Notes: generated by a model from the letters alone, not told the origin. DNA of 34,499 nucleotides from Streptomyces sp. AC512_CC834 (GCF_019049325.1 NZ_JAGMUO010000009.1:1-34499), one strand, 5' to 3'. Shown: positions 1 through 9,059, counted from the first letter of the stretch. Translations and numbers: made by a program.

Positions 1-1066
1 GGGTGGCCGGGAGCAGCACGGCGACGGGGGTGGTGTGGCGGCGCAGGACCTGGGGGTGGCCCTGGGCGGCTTCGTGGATGAGGTCGCCGAGCTTCTTGCG
101 GGCGTCGGCAATCCCGTGGGCGGGCGCGTGCTCGAGGTCCCAGCCCAGGGTGGTGGCGGCGTCGGGGGTGGTCAGGAGGGCGTGGTCGGTGTCTTCGCGG
201 ATGAGGGGAGTGGGGGTGCCGTCGGCGGCGGCGCGGATCAGGTCGGGCAGCGCGGCGCGGGCCTGGTGGAGCGTGGCGGGGGTCTTGCCCGGGACGGCCT
301 TGGTCTTGCCGGGCGGCAGGGCCGGGTGGGGTGGGGTGGCCGCAGGCTGGTCGGAGTCGGCGGCGGGCGCCGGCGTGGCGGGAGCCGGCGGCGGCTCCAT
401 GGCGCCAGGGGAGGGCGGGAGGGCGGCCCGGCTATGGGCGGGGCCGGTGTCGGCGGCCCGAGGGGCAGGCTGTTCCTGGGGCGTTGTGGGTGCGTCGGTG
501 GCGGGGAGCGGTTCGGCGGCCTGGCCCGGAGCAGAGGGTGTGGCCGGGGCGCGCTTCTGCGCGGCCGAGGGCTGCTCGGCCGAGACCGGGACGGCGACGG
601 GCAGCTGGGCCGAGGCGGCGCGCAGGTAGTCGTCGACGACCTGCTGCAGCAGTGTGTAGGCCTGCCCGGCGCGGTCGCTGGTGGGGCCGCCGAACGCGGC
701 GCGGGGGGCAGTGAGCAGTACGTGCCAGTGGGCGCCGGTCGTGCGCATCTTCGCGGTGGCACTCAACGCCAGGCGCAGCGGGCGACCGGACTTCTCCGCC
801 AGCCCCCCGCGCGGCGGGCTCACCAGGCGATGCGCGGGCACGGACAGGTTCTGACGCAATGCGAGCGGCACACTCCCCCAGACCGGGTCGTCGGCGGGCG
901 GCAGCAGCAGGCCGGTGGCCGCCCCGGTCTTGGCAGCGAGTGGGGAACGCGAGGGAGACACGGGCAACTCCAGCAGAAGCAGGACGGGCGGGGCGGGGTC
1001 TGCGTCGAGGAGCAGACCAGCCGGGAGCAGCGGAGTACAGGCGCGCAGCAGTGGGCCATCCGCCAC
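1..1066 (-). CDS. Partial protein with Phd/YefM-like C-terminal segment
   Basis: This gene runs off the left edge, so its end is not seen. The frame whose minus-strand codons start at positions 1 mod 3 is open from the stop at 1112-1114 to the edge. It encodes an N-terminal region that includes LSATAKMRTTGAHWHVLL, then a helical piece (AGQAYTLLQQVVDDYLRAA), a long Pro/Ala-rich linker, and a C-terminal segment containing DARKKLGDLIHEAAQG and RRHTTPVAVLLPA. The last segment resembles the Phd/YefM fold of prevent-host-death antitoxins, where ARKKL...L...A..G.P..I.R...P.AVL is typical. The start is uncertain: GTG at 1066 is the first candidate, there is no clear ribosome binding site, and an ATG near 744 is possible. 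I infer a DNA-binding or antitoxin-like fusion; the N-terminal half is not recognised. No toxin partner is visible in the window. Confidence 0.55.
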   Translation of the reverse strand, partial: MADGPLLRACTPLLPAGLLLDADPAPPVLLLLELPVSPSRSPLAAKTGAATGLLLPPADDPVWGSVPLALRQNLSVPAHRLVSPPRGGLAEKSGRPLRLALSATAKMRTTGAHWHVLLTAPRAAFGGPTSDRAGQAYTLLQQVVDDYLRAASAQLPVAVPVSAEQPSAAQKRAPATPSAPGQAAEPLPATDAPTTPQEQPAPRAADTGPAHSRAALPPSPGAMEPPPAPATPAPAADSDQPAATPPHPALPPGKTKAVPGKTPATLHQARAALPDLIRAAADGTPTPLIREDTDHALLTTPDAATTLGWDLEHAPAHGIADARKKLGDLIHEAAQGHPQVLRRHTTPVAVLLPAT

Positions 1067-1104
1067 ACGGGGTGTAACGCCTGGGTACGAGTCTAGCCCC
1101 TCGG

Positions 1105-1128
1105 TACATAACTAGGGCCAATTATGTA
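1105..1128. promoter_or_regulatory. Inverted repeat upstream of the left-edge gene
   Basis: TACATAA (1105-1111) and TTATGTA (1122-1128) form perfect 7-bp arms around a 10-nt spacer. The repeat is AT-rich in a very GC-rich background and lies about 40 nt upstream of the candidate start of the minus-strand gene. This fits an operator, perhaps autoregulatory for the Phd-like product. That role is inferred. Confidence 0.35.
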
Positions 1129-1441
1129 ACGCGCGAGGATGGATGAGTCGGCGCGCCGCGACTGCGGTACGGAGACGGGGCGGTACGGGCGCAGCTGCGG
1201 CGGCGAGCAGTCGGCGGGACCAGCACACGGTACGGCTGCGGGCCGAGCCGGCAAGGCCAAGGCAGAGGCCGGTGAGACCTGCGGCGGGGGCTGGCAGACA
1301 CTGATCCGCACCGATTCCGCCGGCGGCACCCGTGCCTTCCTCGACTGTAGACCGGACGTGACCATTGATCGCCTACCACACTCACCCTTCTGCATAGTGG
1401 GTCTCGTCCCTCCAAAGAGTGGCCTGCGGCCAACAGAAACG
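1129..1441. other. Intergenic region between the left-edge gene and the pPIWI-RE operon
   Basis: No convincing gene is visible here on either strand. The only structure noticed is three direct copies of GGTACGG at 1166-1172, 1182-1188 and 1229-1235. They may be chance or protein-binding sites. The short open frames crossing this stretch have unusual composition and no recognisable motif. Confidence 0.4.
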
Positions 1442-1475
1442 TTGCTGTGTACCAGCGTGGGAGTACGGTGCGCGG
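1442..1475 (+). promoter_or_regulatory. Probable leaderless promoter of the pPIWI-RE operon
   Basis: TTGCTG (1442-1447) and TACGGT (1464-1469) are separated by 16 nt, a fair match to an actinobacterial -35/-10 pair. Only 6 nt separate the -10 element from GTG at 1476, so the transcript should begin at or next to the start codon. No Shine-Dalgarno sequence precedes this start, which supports leaderless translation. Confidence 0.5.
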
Positions 1476-2669
1476 GTGACGATGCATCAGGCGACCCGTG
1501 AGCGGCTGGCCGAGGTCGGCAACAGCATCGCCGACGACTACATGACGTTGAAACTGCTGGCAGCCGGACTGGCACGGATCCTATGGGAGCGCCAGCGCGT
1601 CCGTGAGGGGGCCGAACCCACGACTGGTCTGCTCCCGCAAGCGTGGCGCGCCGGTGTGACCCGGTTGTGGTGGCGTGCGCTGGAGCAGGGAATCGAGCCC
1701 CCGGTCAGCGACATGGTGGTGTTCGCCTGGTGCCGTCGGCCGCTGGGAGGCTGGCCTGTGCGGCTGGATGTCTCTGACAGTGACGCAGAGAGCATGTTAA
1801 TCGACGGCGAGGAGTTGTCCGCGTTCGCGGATGAGGCGGCGCGGCTAGCGCCGAAGTCGGACGCCGAGGCAGAGCTCACGGAGAACCGGGCGTTCGCGAG
1901 GCTGCAGGCCACGGCGGAGCTGCACGGGCGAACGGAGGAGGAGGTCCAGCAGGCCTATGTGTCGCTGCGGCTGTTCCTGATCGAGTCCCCCGTCGTGTCC
2001 GACCTCGAGCTGAACAAGCTCACCGGGCGGTTCAAGGAGGCTGATCGTCACGGTCGCCTGTATGTGCGGGACTTCTTCGATGCCGCCTACCAGTACCGCA
2101 AGACCGGCGGGACCGCTTTCTGCCGGGTCTGCAACGACTGCGGCAATCCCTTGCACGAGGGCGTTGACGTGTGCGGGACGCCCGGCTGTGGCGGGGTTCC
2201 GGTAATCAGGCGGCTCAAGGTGCTGGAGGGTTACTACGTGCAGCACCGCGGTGTGCGGGTCTGTATGCACGACCCGGGCTTGGTGGAGAAACGCCTGTTC
2301 GATGCGCTCGGAGATCTGCCGGAAGGCCGGGCGCGGCTGCACAGGTGGCCGGGCATGGATGCCTGCGACGTCGCCGTGGAGTTTCCGGATCCGGCCGCGT
2401 CAGATGATCCGGGCCGGTCCGAGTGGTGGGCCGGGGACGCAAAGGATTGCACGAGCGCGACGATGCTGGGGCGCTCGTTCACATGGAACCAGCGTATGCG
2501 GGCGCGGCATCGGTTCTTGATCCTGCCCTGGCACCGGTTCGAGCAGAAGCACTATGTTGACGACCTCAGGCGGGAGATGCAGGGCCGTAGCGACGGCGTT
2601 CGGGTCATTTCTGAGGGTGACTTCGTTTCGAAGGCCCGCGTCCGGGCTCTTGGCGGCACACCATGGTGA
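1476..2669 (+). CDS. pPIWI-RE island REase-fold nuclease with zinc ribbon
   Basis: This is the first gene of a three-gene operon and encodes 397 aa. The N-terminal half is mainly helical. A zinc-ribbon-like cysteine set follows: C216-x2-C219-x2-C222 and C233-x4-C238. The C-terminal part looks like a restriction-endonuclease fold, with D298 and E302 in a strand (CDVAVEFPD) and D321-A-K323 in GDAKD, matching the (D/E)...D/E-x-K active-site pattern. In the pPIWI-RE islands described by Burroughs, Iyer and Aravind (2013) a predicted REase-fold protein is found beside a DinG helicase and a PIWI-related protein, as here. It probably binds or cuts invading DNA with those partners. I chose GTG 1476 because of the -10 hexamer 6 nt upstream; ATG at 1482 is an alternative. 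Its end overlaps the helicase start by 7 nt, implying translational coupling. Confidence 0.75.
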   Translation: MTMHQATRERLAEVGNSIADDYMTLKLLAAGLARILWERQRVREGAEPTTGLLPQAWRAGVTRLWWRALEQGIEPPVSDMVVFAWCRRPLGGWPVRLDVSDSDAESMLIDGEELSAFADEAARLAPKSDAEAELTENRAFARLQATAELHGRTEEEVQQAYVSLRLFLIESPVVSDLELNKLTGRFKEADRHGRLYVRDFFDAAYQYRKTGGTAFCRVCNDCGNPLHEGVDVCGTPGCGGVPVIRRLKVLEGYYVQHRGVRVCMHDPGLVEKRLFDALGDLPEGRARLHRWPGMDACDVAVEFPDPAASDDPGRSEWWAGDAKDCTSATMLGRSFTWNQRMRARHRFLILPWHRFEQKHYVDDLRREMQGRSDGVRVISEGDFVSKARVRALGGTPW

Positions 2670-5600
2670 GGATGGGTTCGCAGTGGTACGCGGACCTGGT
2701 CACCGATATGCAGGAGACCGGTCTTGACGCGCGGTTGGGCGACCTGTCGCCGGCGGAGTTTTGCCAGCTCGAGCTGGGGCTGTTTTACCTGGAGCAGCAT
2801 TTGGCCGGGCAGGCGGTCGGCGCACTGTGGACGGCGCTCAACCACTATGCGGACCTGGGGCCAGCTGGCCTGGAGGTCGCCCGGCGGGTGCGGCTGCGGA
2901 TGGGTGACGCAGCGCGCGGCGGCCAGTGGCGCGAGCGGCTGAACGAGTATCACAAAGTCCCGGTCGAGCTGCGGATGTTCACCACAGTCGGCCCGCCCGG
3001 GCAGCGGGTCCTCGGCGGCACTCTGTTCGAGCGGTATCCCTCACCGCATCTTCCGCAGCGAGAGGGTGTGTACCGGGCTGCGCTCACCGACGCAGTGCCC
3101 TACGACGTCGACCCTGAACACCCACCGGTGCCGCCGGGCGCCGAGTGCTTCTTCAAACGGCGCGACGGGGCGATCGAGAGCCTGCGGATCCCGTCCTGGA
3201 TCCCGGTCGCCTCACCGGCCACGCGGCTCGCTGCGCGCGCGAGCCGCGTCCGGGAGCCGTTCCCTGTCACCCGGGGCGATCTGGCGCAGGCCTTCAAGGA
3301 GATGGACCGAGCCCTGGAGTCGCACCCGGATATCAGTGACCGCAACTTCGAACAGCGCTTTCAGAACATGACGTTCTCGCGTGTCGACGAAGCGGCCGGG
3401 CGTCTCGTCGACGGCCTGGGTGTGTTCACCGTCGACGGGATCGCCCATGCGGTCGGGCTGATGAACGCGGGCAAGAGCACCTTGCTGGACGGGCTGGCGT
3501 TCATCGGTGTCCAGCGCGGACTGCGGGTGGGCTACGTGATGCCGTCGATCAGCGCCGCGCTGGCCAAGGTGCGGTTCCTGCGCGCACTGGGGATCCGCGC
3601 GGTCCCGCTCATCGGCCGTACCACCCGCGAACGCCACGTAGAGAGCTACTGGCGTGACGAGCTGTACGACGTGGACGCCGGAGAGGCTCTGCCCGGTGCG
3701 GAGTTGGATCCGGCGGCGGAGTTCACCACGTCGATGTGTCTGCTTGAGCCGCTGCGTACCGGTGCCGGGCGCGGGGACGCGCCGTTGCGGGAGGAGGACT
3801 TCCCCTGCCGCGGACGGCTGAAGCTGCCGAAGAAGCGGGAGCTGCACGACTGCCCGTTGACGCATGTGTGCCCGCAGCAGGCTGCGGCGCGCGCGGTCCC
3901 GGATGCGCAGGTGTGGGTGATGACATCCTCTGGTCTGGTGAGCAGCCGGATGGAGGGCTCTTCCTATCGGGCGCGGCAGATCGAGGCCATCCAGCACGAG
4001 CTGGGCCTGTTGCTGGTCGACGAGGCCGACAAGGTGATGGGCGATTTCGATCAGCGGTTCATGCTTCAGGAGCCACTGACTTTTCCCGGTGGGTGGAGCG
4101 CCCGCACGGCGATCGCCTGCCACGACAGTCTTGATGCCGCCTGGCATCAGCCGCTGACCCATCCTGATGTGCGTCGCTACCAGGGCTACATGCTGCGGCA
4201 CTATCAGGCGCTGGCCGGCTTGTACCCCCTGCTGGTGACACCACCGGACAAGCAGAACAAGGCCAAGAACAAAGGCGGGAGCGGCAAGGGCCAGGGCGGG
4301 GAGGACCTGCTGTCGGAGATCGCGGCGGAGGGACCGTTCAGCGGTTTTTCGCTGCTGAGCCGGCTGGCCCGGTCCCTGCACGGGATCACCACCTTGAAGG
4401 AGAGGCCGGACCAGGCCAGGGAGGAGGAGGCTGCGGACCGGTTCTTCGATGAGTTCTTCGCGTCGTTGGCCCGGGACCCGTTCAAGGCTCCTCCCGGTCA
4501 TTTGGACCGCCTGCTGACCGCGATGACGGCCGGCTACGACACCGAGTGGTCCGCTCAGGAAGCGGCTGAGGGATGGCTGCTCGAACACGCGCCGAAGGAC
4601 GAAGAGGGGAACGTCAGCGACTGGGTTGAGCAGTTGCTGCCGCAGCTGGTACGGCTGCTCATGGCCGGCATCTGGGCGGCGCGGATCACCACGAGTTTTT
4701 TCGGCGCCAACTCGCTGCTGCCCGCGGTCCAAAAGCAGATGCCGATGGAGGCTGCTGACAGCTTTTTCAAGCACCAGCCGCCGCCCGACCTGCAAATGCT
4801 CGTGCCGGAGCAGGCCATGGGCAACATGCTGGCTCTGCAGTGGAAACCGAACCGGGACGGCACCAGCGGTTCGCTGGAGATCCTGTGGCTGCGCGGGGTG
4901 GGCCGCTGGCTGCTGTACCACCTGCACGACCTGCTGGGGTGCGAGGGGGTCGAGGGCCCCAACGTGGTGCTCACCTCTGCCACGAGCTGGATGCCCGGCT
5001 CGGCGCGCTACCACGTGGACATCACTCCGCAGTTGATCCTGCGCGAGCCCGAGGCGTGCGCGCAGGCGCTGCGCGAGAGCCGGATGCTGTTTCGGCCGCA
5101 GTACCGCCTCGGCGACCACAAGGGCATCTTCGTGTCCGGCGCCGGTGGCCGCCAGCAGCGTGAGGACGGGCTGCGCGCCGTCCTGGACGCGATCTGCAAC
5201 CCCGCGCCCGGGGCTTCCAGGTCGCTGGTCGACCAGGTGCGTGATCGGCTTGATCCCGATCGTCAGCGGCTCGCGTTCGTCACACTCAGCGGCAAGGACG
5301 CGGCCGCGTGCGCAGTGCACATGAACCTCAAGACCCGCCTGGCGGCCCGTCACGTCACTCCCGACTCTGCCAACCCTGGCCGCTATGGGCTGGCCTACCG
5401 GCGGATCGGGCGGTTCGCCGCGACCGACGCCGACGTCATGCTTGCCCCGGAGGGATCGCTGCAGCGCGGCCACAACGTCCTCAACGGGCGAGGGGTGGCG
5501 GCCTTCGGTGCCTTGTTCTACCTCGCCAGGCTGCACCCGCCCGCCGACGACCTGTCGTTCCCCCTCGCCGTTCTCAACCAGTACGCGATGCAGCGGCTGC

Positions 5601-6046
5601 TGCACCCGATGGACGGGACGGTCCCTGGTGCGGACCTGAGCAAGCAGGCCAGACTGTTGCGTGCCGATGCCCGCGGTCTGTGGCTGACCTTGATGGGGCA
5701 GCCGCTGTTCTTCTCCCGCCTTGCCCGCCTCGACCTTCGGCGGGCATTCGTCAGCGACCTGATGGTGCAGCTGTACCAGACGCTCGGACGCACGATCCGC
5801 GGCAACGTGCCGACCCGGATCTACCTCCTCGACGCCGCGTTCGCGCCCCGGGCCGCGAACCTGCGTGAGACGGCGGAGGACACCGACCGCACCAGCGTGC
5901 TGGTCGCTGGCCGCCAGTTGATCAACCGCCTGCTCGATGCCCCGGAGCCCGGTGCGCCGCCTGAGCGGCGACTTGAGCACGAGATCGCGAGGGCGACCTG
6001 GGGCCTGTTGGACAACCTTTTCGAGACCATGGACTGGGGCCGATGA
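2663..6046 (+). CDS. DinG/XPD-like Fe-S helicase of the pPIWI-RE island
   Basis: This 1127-aa protein is a superfamily 2 helicase of the DinG/XPD type. A helical N-terminal region (about residues 1-200) precedes the motor. Walker A is GLMNAGKST (about 265-273) and Walker B is DEAD at 453-456. Between them C359, C382, C397 and C403 are spaced as expected for a 4Fe-4S cluster. The second motor domain has LTSATS and the motif VI-like GRTIRG near the C-terminus. A Lys/Gly-rich low-complexity stretch (QNKAKNKGGSGKGQGGED, encoded near 4251-4305) interrupts the insert region and is probably a flexible linker. It is larger than typical DinG (about 700 aa). The start overlaps the REase gene and the end overlaps the pPIWI gene by ATGA. 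The helicase presumably unwinds or translocates on DNA for the PIWI-like partner; that role is inferred. Confidence 0.85.
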   Translation: MVRMGSQWYADLVTDMQETGLDARLGDLSPAEFCQLELGLFYLEQHLAGQAVGALWTALNHYADLGPAGLEVARRVRLRMGDAARGGQWRERLNEYHKVPVELRMFTTVGPPGQRVLGGTLFERYPSPHLPQREGVYRAALTDAVPYDVDPEHPPVPPGAECFFKRRDGAIESLRIPSWIPVASPATRLAARASRVREPFPVTRGDLAQAFKEMDRALESHPDISDRNFEQRFQNMTFSRVDEAAGRLVDGLGVFTVDGIAHAVGLMNAGKSTLLDGLAFIGVQRGLRVGYVMPSISAALAKVRFLRALGIRAVPLIGRTTRERHVESYWRDELYDVDAGEALPGAELDPAAEFTTSMCLLEPLRTGAGRGDAPLREEDFPCRGRLKLPKKRELHDCPLTHVCPQQAAARAVPDAQVWVMTSSGLVSSRMEGSSYRARQIEAIQHELGLLLVDEADKVMGDFDQRFMLQEPLTFPGGWSARTAIACHDSLDAAWHQPLTHPDVRRYQGYMLRHYQALAGLYPLLVTPPDKQNKAKNKGGSGKGQGGEDLLSEIAAEGPFSGFSLLSRLARSLHGITTLKERPDQAREEEAADRFFDEFFASLARDPFKAPPGHLDRLLTAMTAGYDTEWSAQEAAEGWLLEHAPKDEEGNVSDWVEQLLPQLVRLLMAGIWAARITTSFFGANSLLPAVQKQMPMEAADSFFKHQPPPDLQMLVPEQAMGNMLALQWKPNRDGTSGSLEILWLRGVGRWLLYHLHDLLGCEGVEGPNVVLTSATSWMPGSARYHVDITPQLILREPEACAQALRESRMLFRPQYRLGDHKGIFVSGAGGRQQREDGLRAVLDAICNPAPGASRSLVDQVRDRLDPDRQRLAFVTLSGKDAAACAVHMNLKTRLAARHVTPDSANPGRYGLAYRRIGRFAATDADVMLAPEGSLQRGHNVLNGRGVAAFGALFYLARLHPPADDLSFPLAVLNQYAMQRLLHPMDGTVPGADLSKQARLLRADARGLWLTLMGQPLFFSRLARLDLRRAFVSDLMVQLYQTLGRTIRGNVPTRIYLLDAAFAPRAANLRETAEDTDRTSVLVAGRQLINRLLDAPEPGAPPERRLEHEIARATWGLLDNLFETMDWGR

Positions 6047-8874
6047 CCGAGCGACCGAAGCGCCCGAAGATCTCCTTCAGCGGGATCCAGTTCCCGCTGT
6101 TCGCCGCGAAGCCGGACGGGTGGTGGCCGTGCGAGCTGCACAGCGCGGCATTCCCCGCCGGCCTGCTCCCCCGCTTGGAGCGGGCCTGGGCCTCCAATCC
6201 GAAGGCGCGCCGCAAGGACCGCCTGCCGACGTGGGCGCTCACGGAATTGCTGCTGGAGCTGGAGCCGCAGCTGCTGGCCGTTGCCACCGACCTGCGCGCC
6301 ACCACCTGGCTGCGCGCCGTGCGCCCGCTGGCCGACGCCACCGTGGTGGCACTCGCGCTGGAAGCCTGGGTGTGCGGGCACGTCGCCCCCCACCAGACCG
6401 ACGTCCCCTGGGGTGAGGTCATCGACAAGGCTCTGCAGCTGCAGTGGAAGCCAGTGCGGCCGGACCTGCTCGAACGCGGCGTACGGCCGAACGGCACCGC
6501 CGAGCCCAGCGAGGCCGCCTACAAGATGCTGGCGACCTTCCTTGCCGCCAGCTGGGTCGACGGGCGCCGCCGGCTGGGCGGCCGCGACACCGACCAGGGA
6601 TCCTCGTGGATCATGGGCCCGGCCTCGCCCGACGGTGACCGGTCCGTGTTCCTGTGGCCTCCGACCCGCCTCTCGCGTGGCGGCGAGCAGGGCTACAGCA
6701 CCCACTACCTGCGCTTCAACGTGGTGACACTCCCCCACGACGAACGGCTGCTGCTGCGGGTGGTCCCGCACGTCACGCGCATGGCCGCCACCCAGCCTGC
6801 CTACATCCCACGGCGCAGCCGGTACGAGCCCGCCACCGCCACCATGCTGCTGCACGCGCCGAGAGGCGTGCTGCGCGGCACCGAGCGGGACACGCTGTTG
6901 CGGGCCCCGGTCACCGTGACCGGCGTCAAGGACGACATGCGGTGGACGTGGAAACCCGGCCTGCCCCGGATCCTGTCGCGGCTGCCCAGCCCCGACCTGT
7001 TTCCCTTGCCCGATCAGGTCCGCAAGGAGCCGGCCCGTTTCGCCTCCCCGAGCGAGGCCGGAGACGGCCATGCGCCCACACCCCAGGCGTTCCTGCAGCA
7101 CAGCACCGGCTACAACTACTTCAAAGACGACGAGGACAACGACGACGGGGCGCGGGAGACCGGCGGGCATCCTACCGGGACCGGTTTCCAGCCGATCGAC
7201 CATCTGACTGTCTTCGAAGCCCTGGCCCCGGTCCTTGATGAGCACCATCTGGTGCCTGTCACCCCGGTGGCGGAGGTGAAGCCGCGCTCGCGGCGGCTGC
7301 CAAAGAAGCGCACCCGTGTGGGCGTCGAGTATCCGATCGAGCTGTGGCACGCGACGCCGCGCACCGCCGACGCCGTCCATGTCGTACTCACCCGGGTCCT
7401 GGGCCTGGAGCACGCCCCTGCCCACGACGGCGGCGCGGTAGGGGGCTGCTACCGCGGCGACGAGTTCAGTGTCAGGCTGCGCCTGGTCAAGCCCGGGCTG
7501 CTGCTGGCCGGCTGGCCCAAGGCCACCGACAGCGACCCCGACCAGCGCCGCCGGGTCCGCCAGGCCGCGCTCGATGAACGCGCCCGGCTCTGGCAGGACG
7601 AGTTCCCTCCCGCAGACCGGCCGGTCGGCTGCCTCATCGAGCTGGAGGGCCCGGGCTGCTACAAGGCCGCCAGGCTGGAGGACCCGAAGAAGCCGCTGAA
7701 GAACGCCCTGCCGCCGCGTTGCAACCGACTGGTCCAGATCATCAAACCCGTCAACCGCGACCCCAACCCGGACGCGAAGACCGCCGGCCTGCACCCTTTC
7801 GAGAACACCGAGGTACGCAAGCAGGACATCGAGCGCGTCACCGCTGCCCTGCGGGACCTGCTGAGGCAACTGGGCCACCTCCCCACGCTCCCGCCGCTGT
7901 TCGGCACCGCACCACTGGAAGTAGCCGCGCTGTGGCTGGCCCACGCAGGCCCTCACTTCGTTCCGATGCTGCTGCGGATGCGTACCGACGGCACCGCGAC
8001 CGGTCAGCTGATCCCCAGCCAGAGCCATCCGGTCGAGCCGGAGATCCCCCTCGAACAGCTTCCCGCGGCGCTGGCCGAGGGCCGCGGAAAAGTGAAGCGG
8101 ACCGACCAGGAAGCACTTGCCCGCTTCCTGCGCGGCGCGCTCGCGGAAGACGACACCCACGACCGGCTCTTCATCGCCCGCGCCGCGACGTTGCGGAACA
8201 AGGGACTCTGGCCCTGGCTGGCCAACCAGCACATCACCCCCGACGCACTCGTATGGCCAGGAATCTCACTCACCGACCCTGCAGTGGTGCCTGTCCACCG
8301 CACGCCGGCGAGCCTGCCGGGGCTGCGCATTGTGCGGATCAACGACACCAATGACGAACTGCCCTACGGCTTCGGTATCGGCCCGGCCCCGGAAGTGGCT
8401 GAGTCTGTCACCGGCACCGAGGATGTTGGCGACAGGCCGGACCAGGCCGAGCCCCATCCAGGAGCGGCCCAGAACCAAGGCACAGCGGACGACGGCGCAA
8501 GCCCTGCCGTCGAGGGTGACGCCGCAAAGACGGAGCTGGTACCGGTGCTGCCCGAACTGCCCTACGGATGGGGACGAATCTCCGGTGTCGCGCGGTGGAA
8601 CGACCGCGGCTATCTGGCCATCAACCCCCGCCCCAGCACCAGCCAGCTACCCAAGGGCGTGAGCAAGCTGTCCGGCCCGGAAAACGATAGCAAGAACGGA
8701 CAAAACCCCACCTCGCTGCACATCCACGCCTCCTTCCTCCAGGACGGCGACGATCCGGACCAGCTTGCGCTGTACGTGCAGACACTGCGCCGGTTTCACA
8801 CGCACACCGACAAAGCGACCCGGCTGCCGATGATCCTGCATTTGGGCAAACTCATGGAGGAATACATCCCCTGA
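6043..8874 (+). CDS. pPIWI-RE protein (PIWI/RNase H-like module)
   Basis: This 943-aa protein sits third in the operon, overlapping the helicase stop by ATGA. Size, position and motifs fit the pPIWI-RE family, prokaryotic Argonaute/PIWI relatives named for a conserved Arg and Glu in the RNase H-like domain. Candidate residues are R762/R765 in LRIVRIND and E939/E940 in the terminal helix (GKLMEEYIP). The C-terminal region has two related segments, LPYGFGIGP and LPYGWGRISG, separated by an acidic Ala/Glu-rich linker (encoded about 8390-8540). The N-terminal 300 residues are helical; the middle contains LRFNVVTLPHDERLLLRV and a strand-rich region. I see no clear DEDX catalytic tetrad, as reported for many family members, so it may bind nucleic acid while the REase partner cuts. 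The guide, if any, is unknown. The gene ends directly at a truncated nucleotidyltransferase gene. Confidence 0.8.
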   Translation: MTERPKRPKISFSGIQFPLFAAKPDGWWPCELHSAAFPAGLLPRLERAWASNPKARRKDRLPTWALTELLLELEPQLLAVATDLRATTWLRAVRPLADATVVALALEAWVCGHVAPHQTDVPWGEVIDKALQLQWKPVRPDLLERGVRPNGTAEPSEAAYKMLATFLAASWVDGRRRLGGRDTDQGSSWIMGPASPDGDRSVFLWPPTRLSRGGEQGYSTHYLRFNVVTLPHDERLLLRVVPHVTRMAATQPAYIPRRSRYEPATATMLLHAPRGVLRGTERDTLLRAPVTVTGVKDDMRWTWKPGLPRILSRLPSPDLFPLPDQVRKEPARFASPSEAGDGHAPTPQAFLQHSTGYNYFKDDEDNDDGARETGGHPTGTGFQPIDHLTVFEALAPVLDEHHLVPVTPVAEVKPRSRRLPKKRTRVGVEYPIELWHATPRTADAVHVVLTRVLGLEHAPAHDGGAVGGCYRGDEFSVRLRLVKPGLLLAGWPKATDSDPDQRRRVRQAALDERARLWQDEFPPADRPVGCLIELEGPGCYKAARLEDPKKPLKNALPPRCNRLVQIIKPVNRDPNPDAKTAGLHPFENTEVRKQDIERVTAALRDLLRQLGHLPTLPPLFGTAPLEVAALWLAHAGPHFVPMLLRMRTDGTATGQLIPSQSHPVEPEIPLEQLPAALAEGRGKVKRTDQEALARFLRGALAEDDTHDRLFIARAATLRNKGLWPWLANQHITPDALVWPGISLTDPAVVPVHRTPASLPGLRIVRINDTNDELPYGFGIGPAPEVAESVTGTEDVGDRPDQAEPHPGAAQNQGTADDGASPAVEGDAAKTELVPVLPELPYGWGRISGVARWNDRGYLAINPRPSTSQLPKGVSKLSGPENDSKNGQNPTSLHIHASFLQDGDDPDQLALYVQTLRRFHTHTDKATRLPMILHLGKLMEEYIP

Positions 8875-9059
8875 ATCACGTCGACGTCCGCGGGCTCCAG
8901 GACGCCGCGCGCGTAGGAGCCGAAGACCAGGATCTCGTCGACGAGGTCCAGCGGCCAGCCTCCCTCTTCCAGCCGGTCGAGCATGTCGTTGAGAAGCGAG
9001 GTGGCGCGTGCGCGCTTCACGAGGGACCTCCGCTGTGCGGATCGGGGTGATTCGGACAT
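8875..9059 (-). pseudogene. Truncated MNT-type nucleotidyltransferase
   Basis: The minus strand from ATG 9059 encodes MSESPRSAQRRSLVKRARAT followed by a helix and the nucleotidyltransferase core ILVFGSYARGVLEPADVDV. The GSxxxG and DxD motifs of the MNT/pol-beta superfamily are intact. Homology-like sequence stops right after the DVDV segment, at the stop codon of the pPIWI-RE gene (8872-8874); beyond it the frame only reads antisense through pPIWI-RE. The remnant is about 61 codons, whereas MNT proteins are usually 100 aa or more. I infer that the pPIWI-RE island end recombined into, or deleted, the rest of this gene. No HEPN partner is seen. Confidence 0.65.

Noticed and set aside
35..1096. 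353-aa plus-strand open frame at the left edge
   Set aside because: Gly/Arg/Val-rich without domain features; the complementary frame contains a readable Phd-like segment and ordinary helices.
1139..1501. 120-aa plus-strand open frame before the pPIWI-RE operon
   Set aside because: Gly/Arg-rich without motif; it overlaps the operon's promoter and first codons in another frame.
3212..5980. 922-aa minus-strand open frame antisense to the helicase gene
   Set aside because: It is the codon-aligned shadow of a clear helicase with all motifs in place; its composition (Arg/Gln/His/Val-rich, no domains) is typical of antisense frames in high-GC DNA.
5821..8232. 803-aa minus-strand open frame antisense to the pPIWI-RE gene
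   Set aside because: Same reason: a shadow of the plus-strand gene with no recognisable motif.
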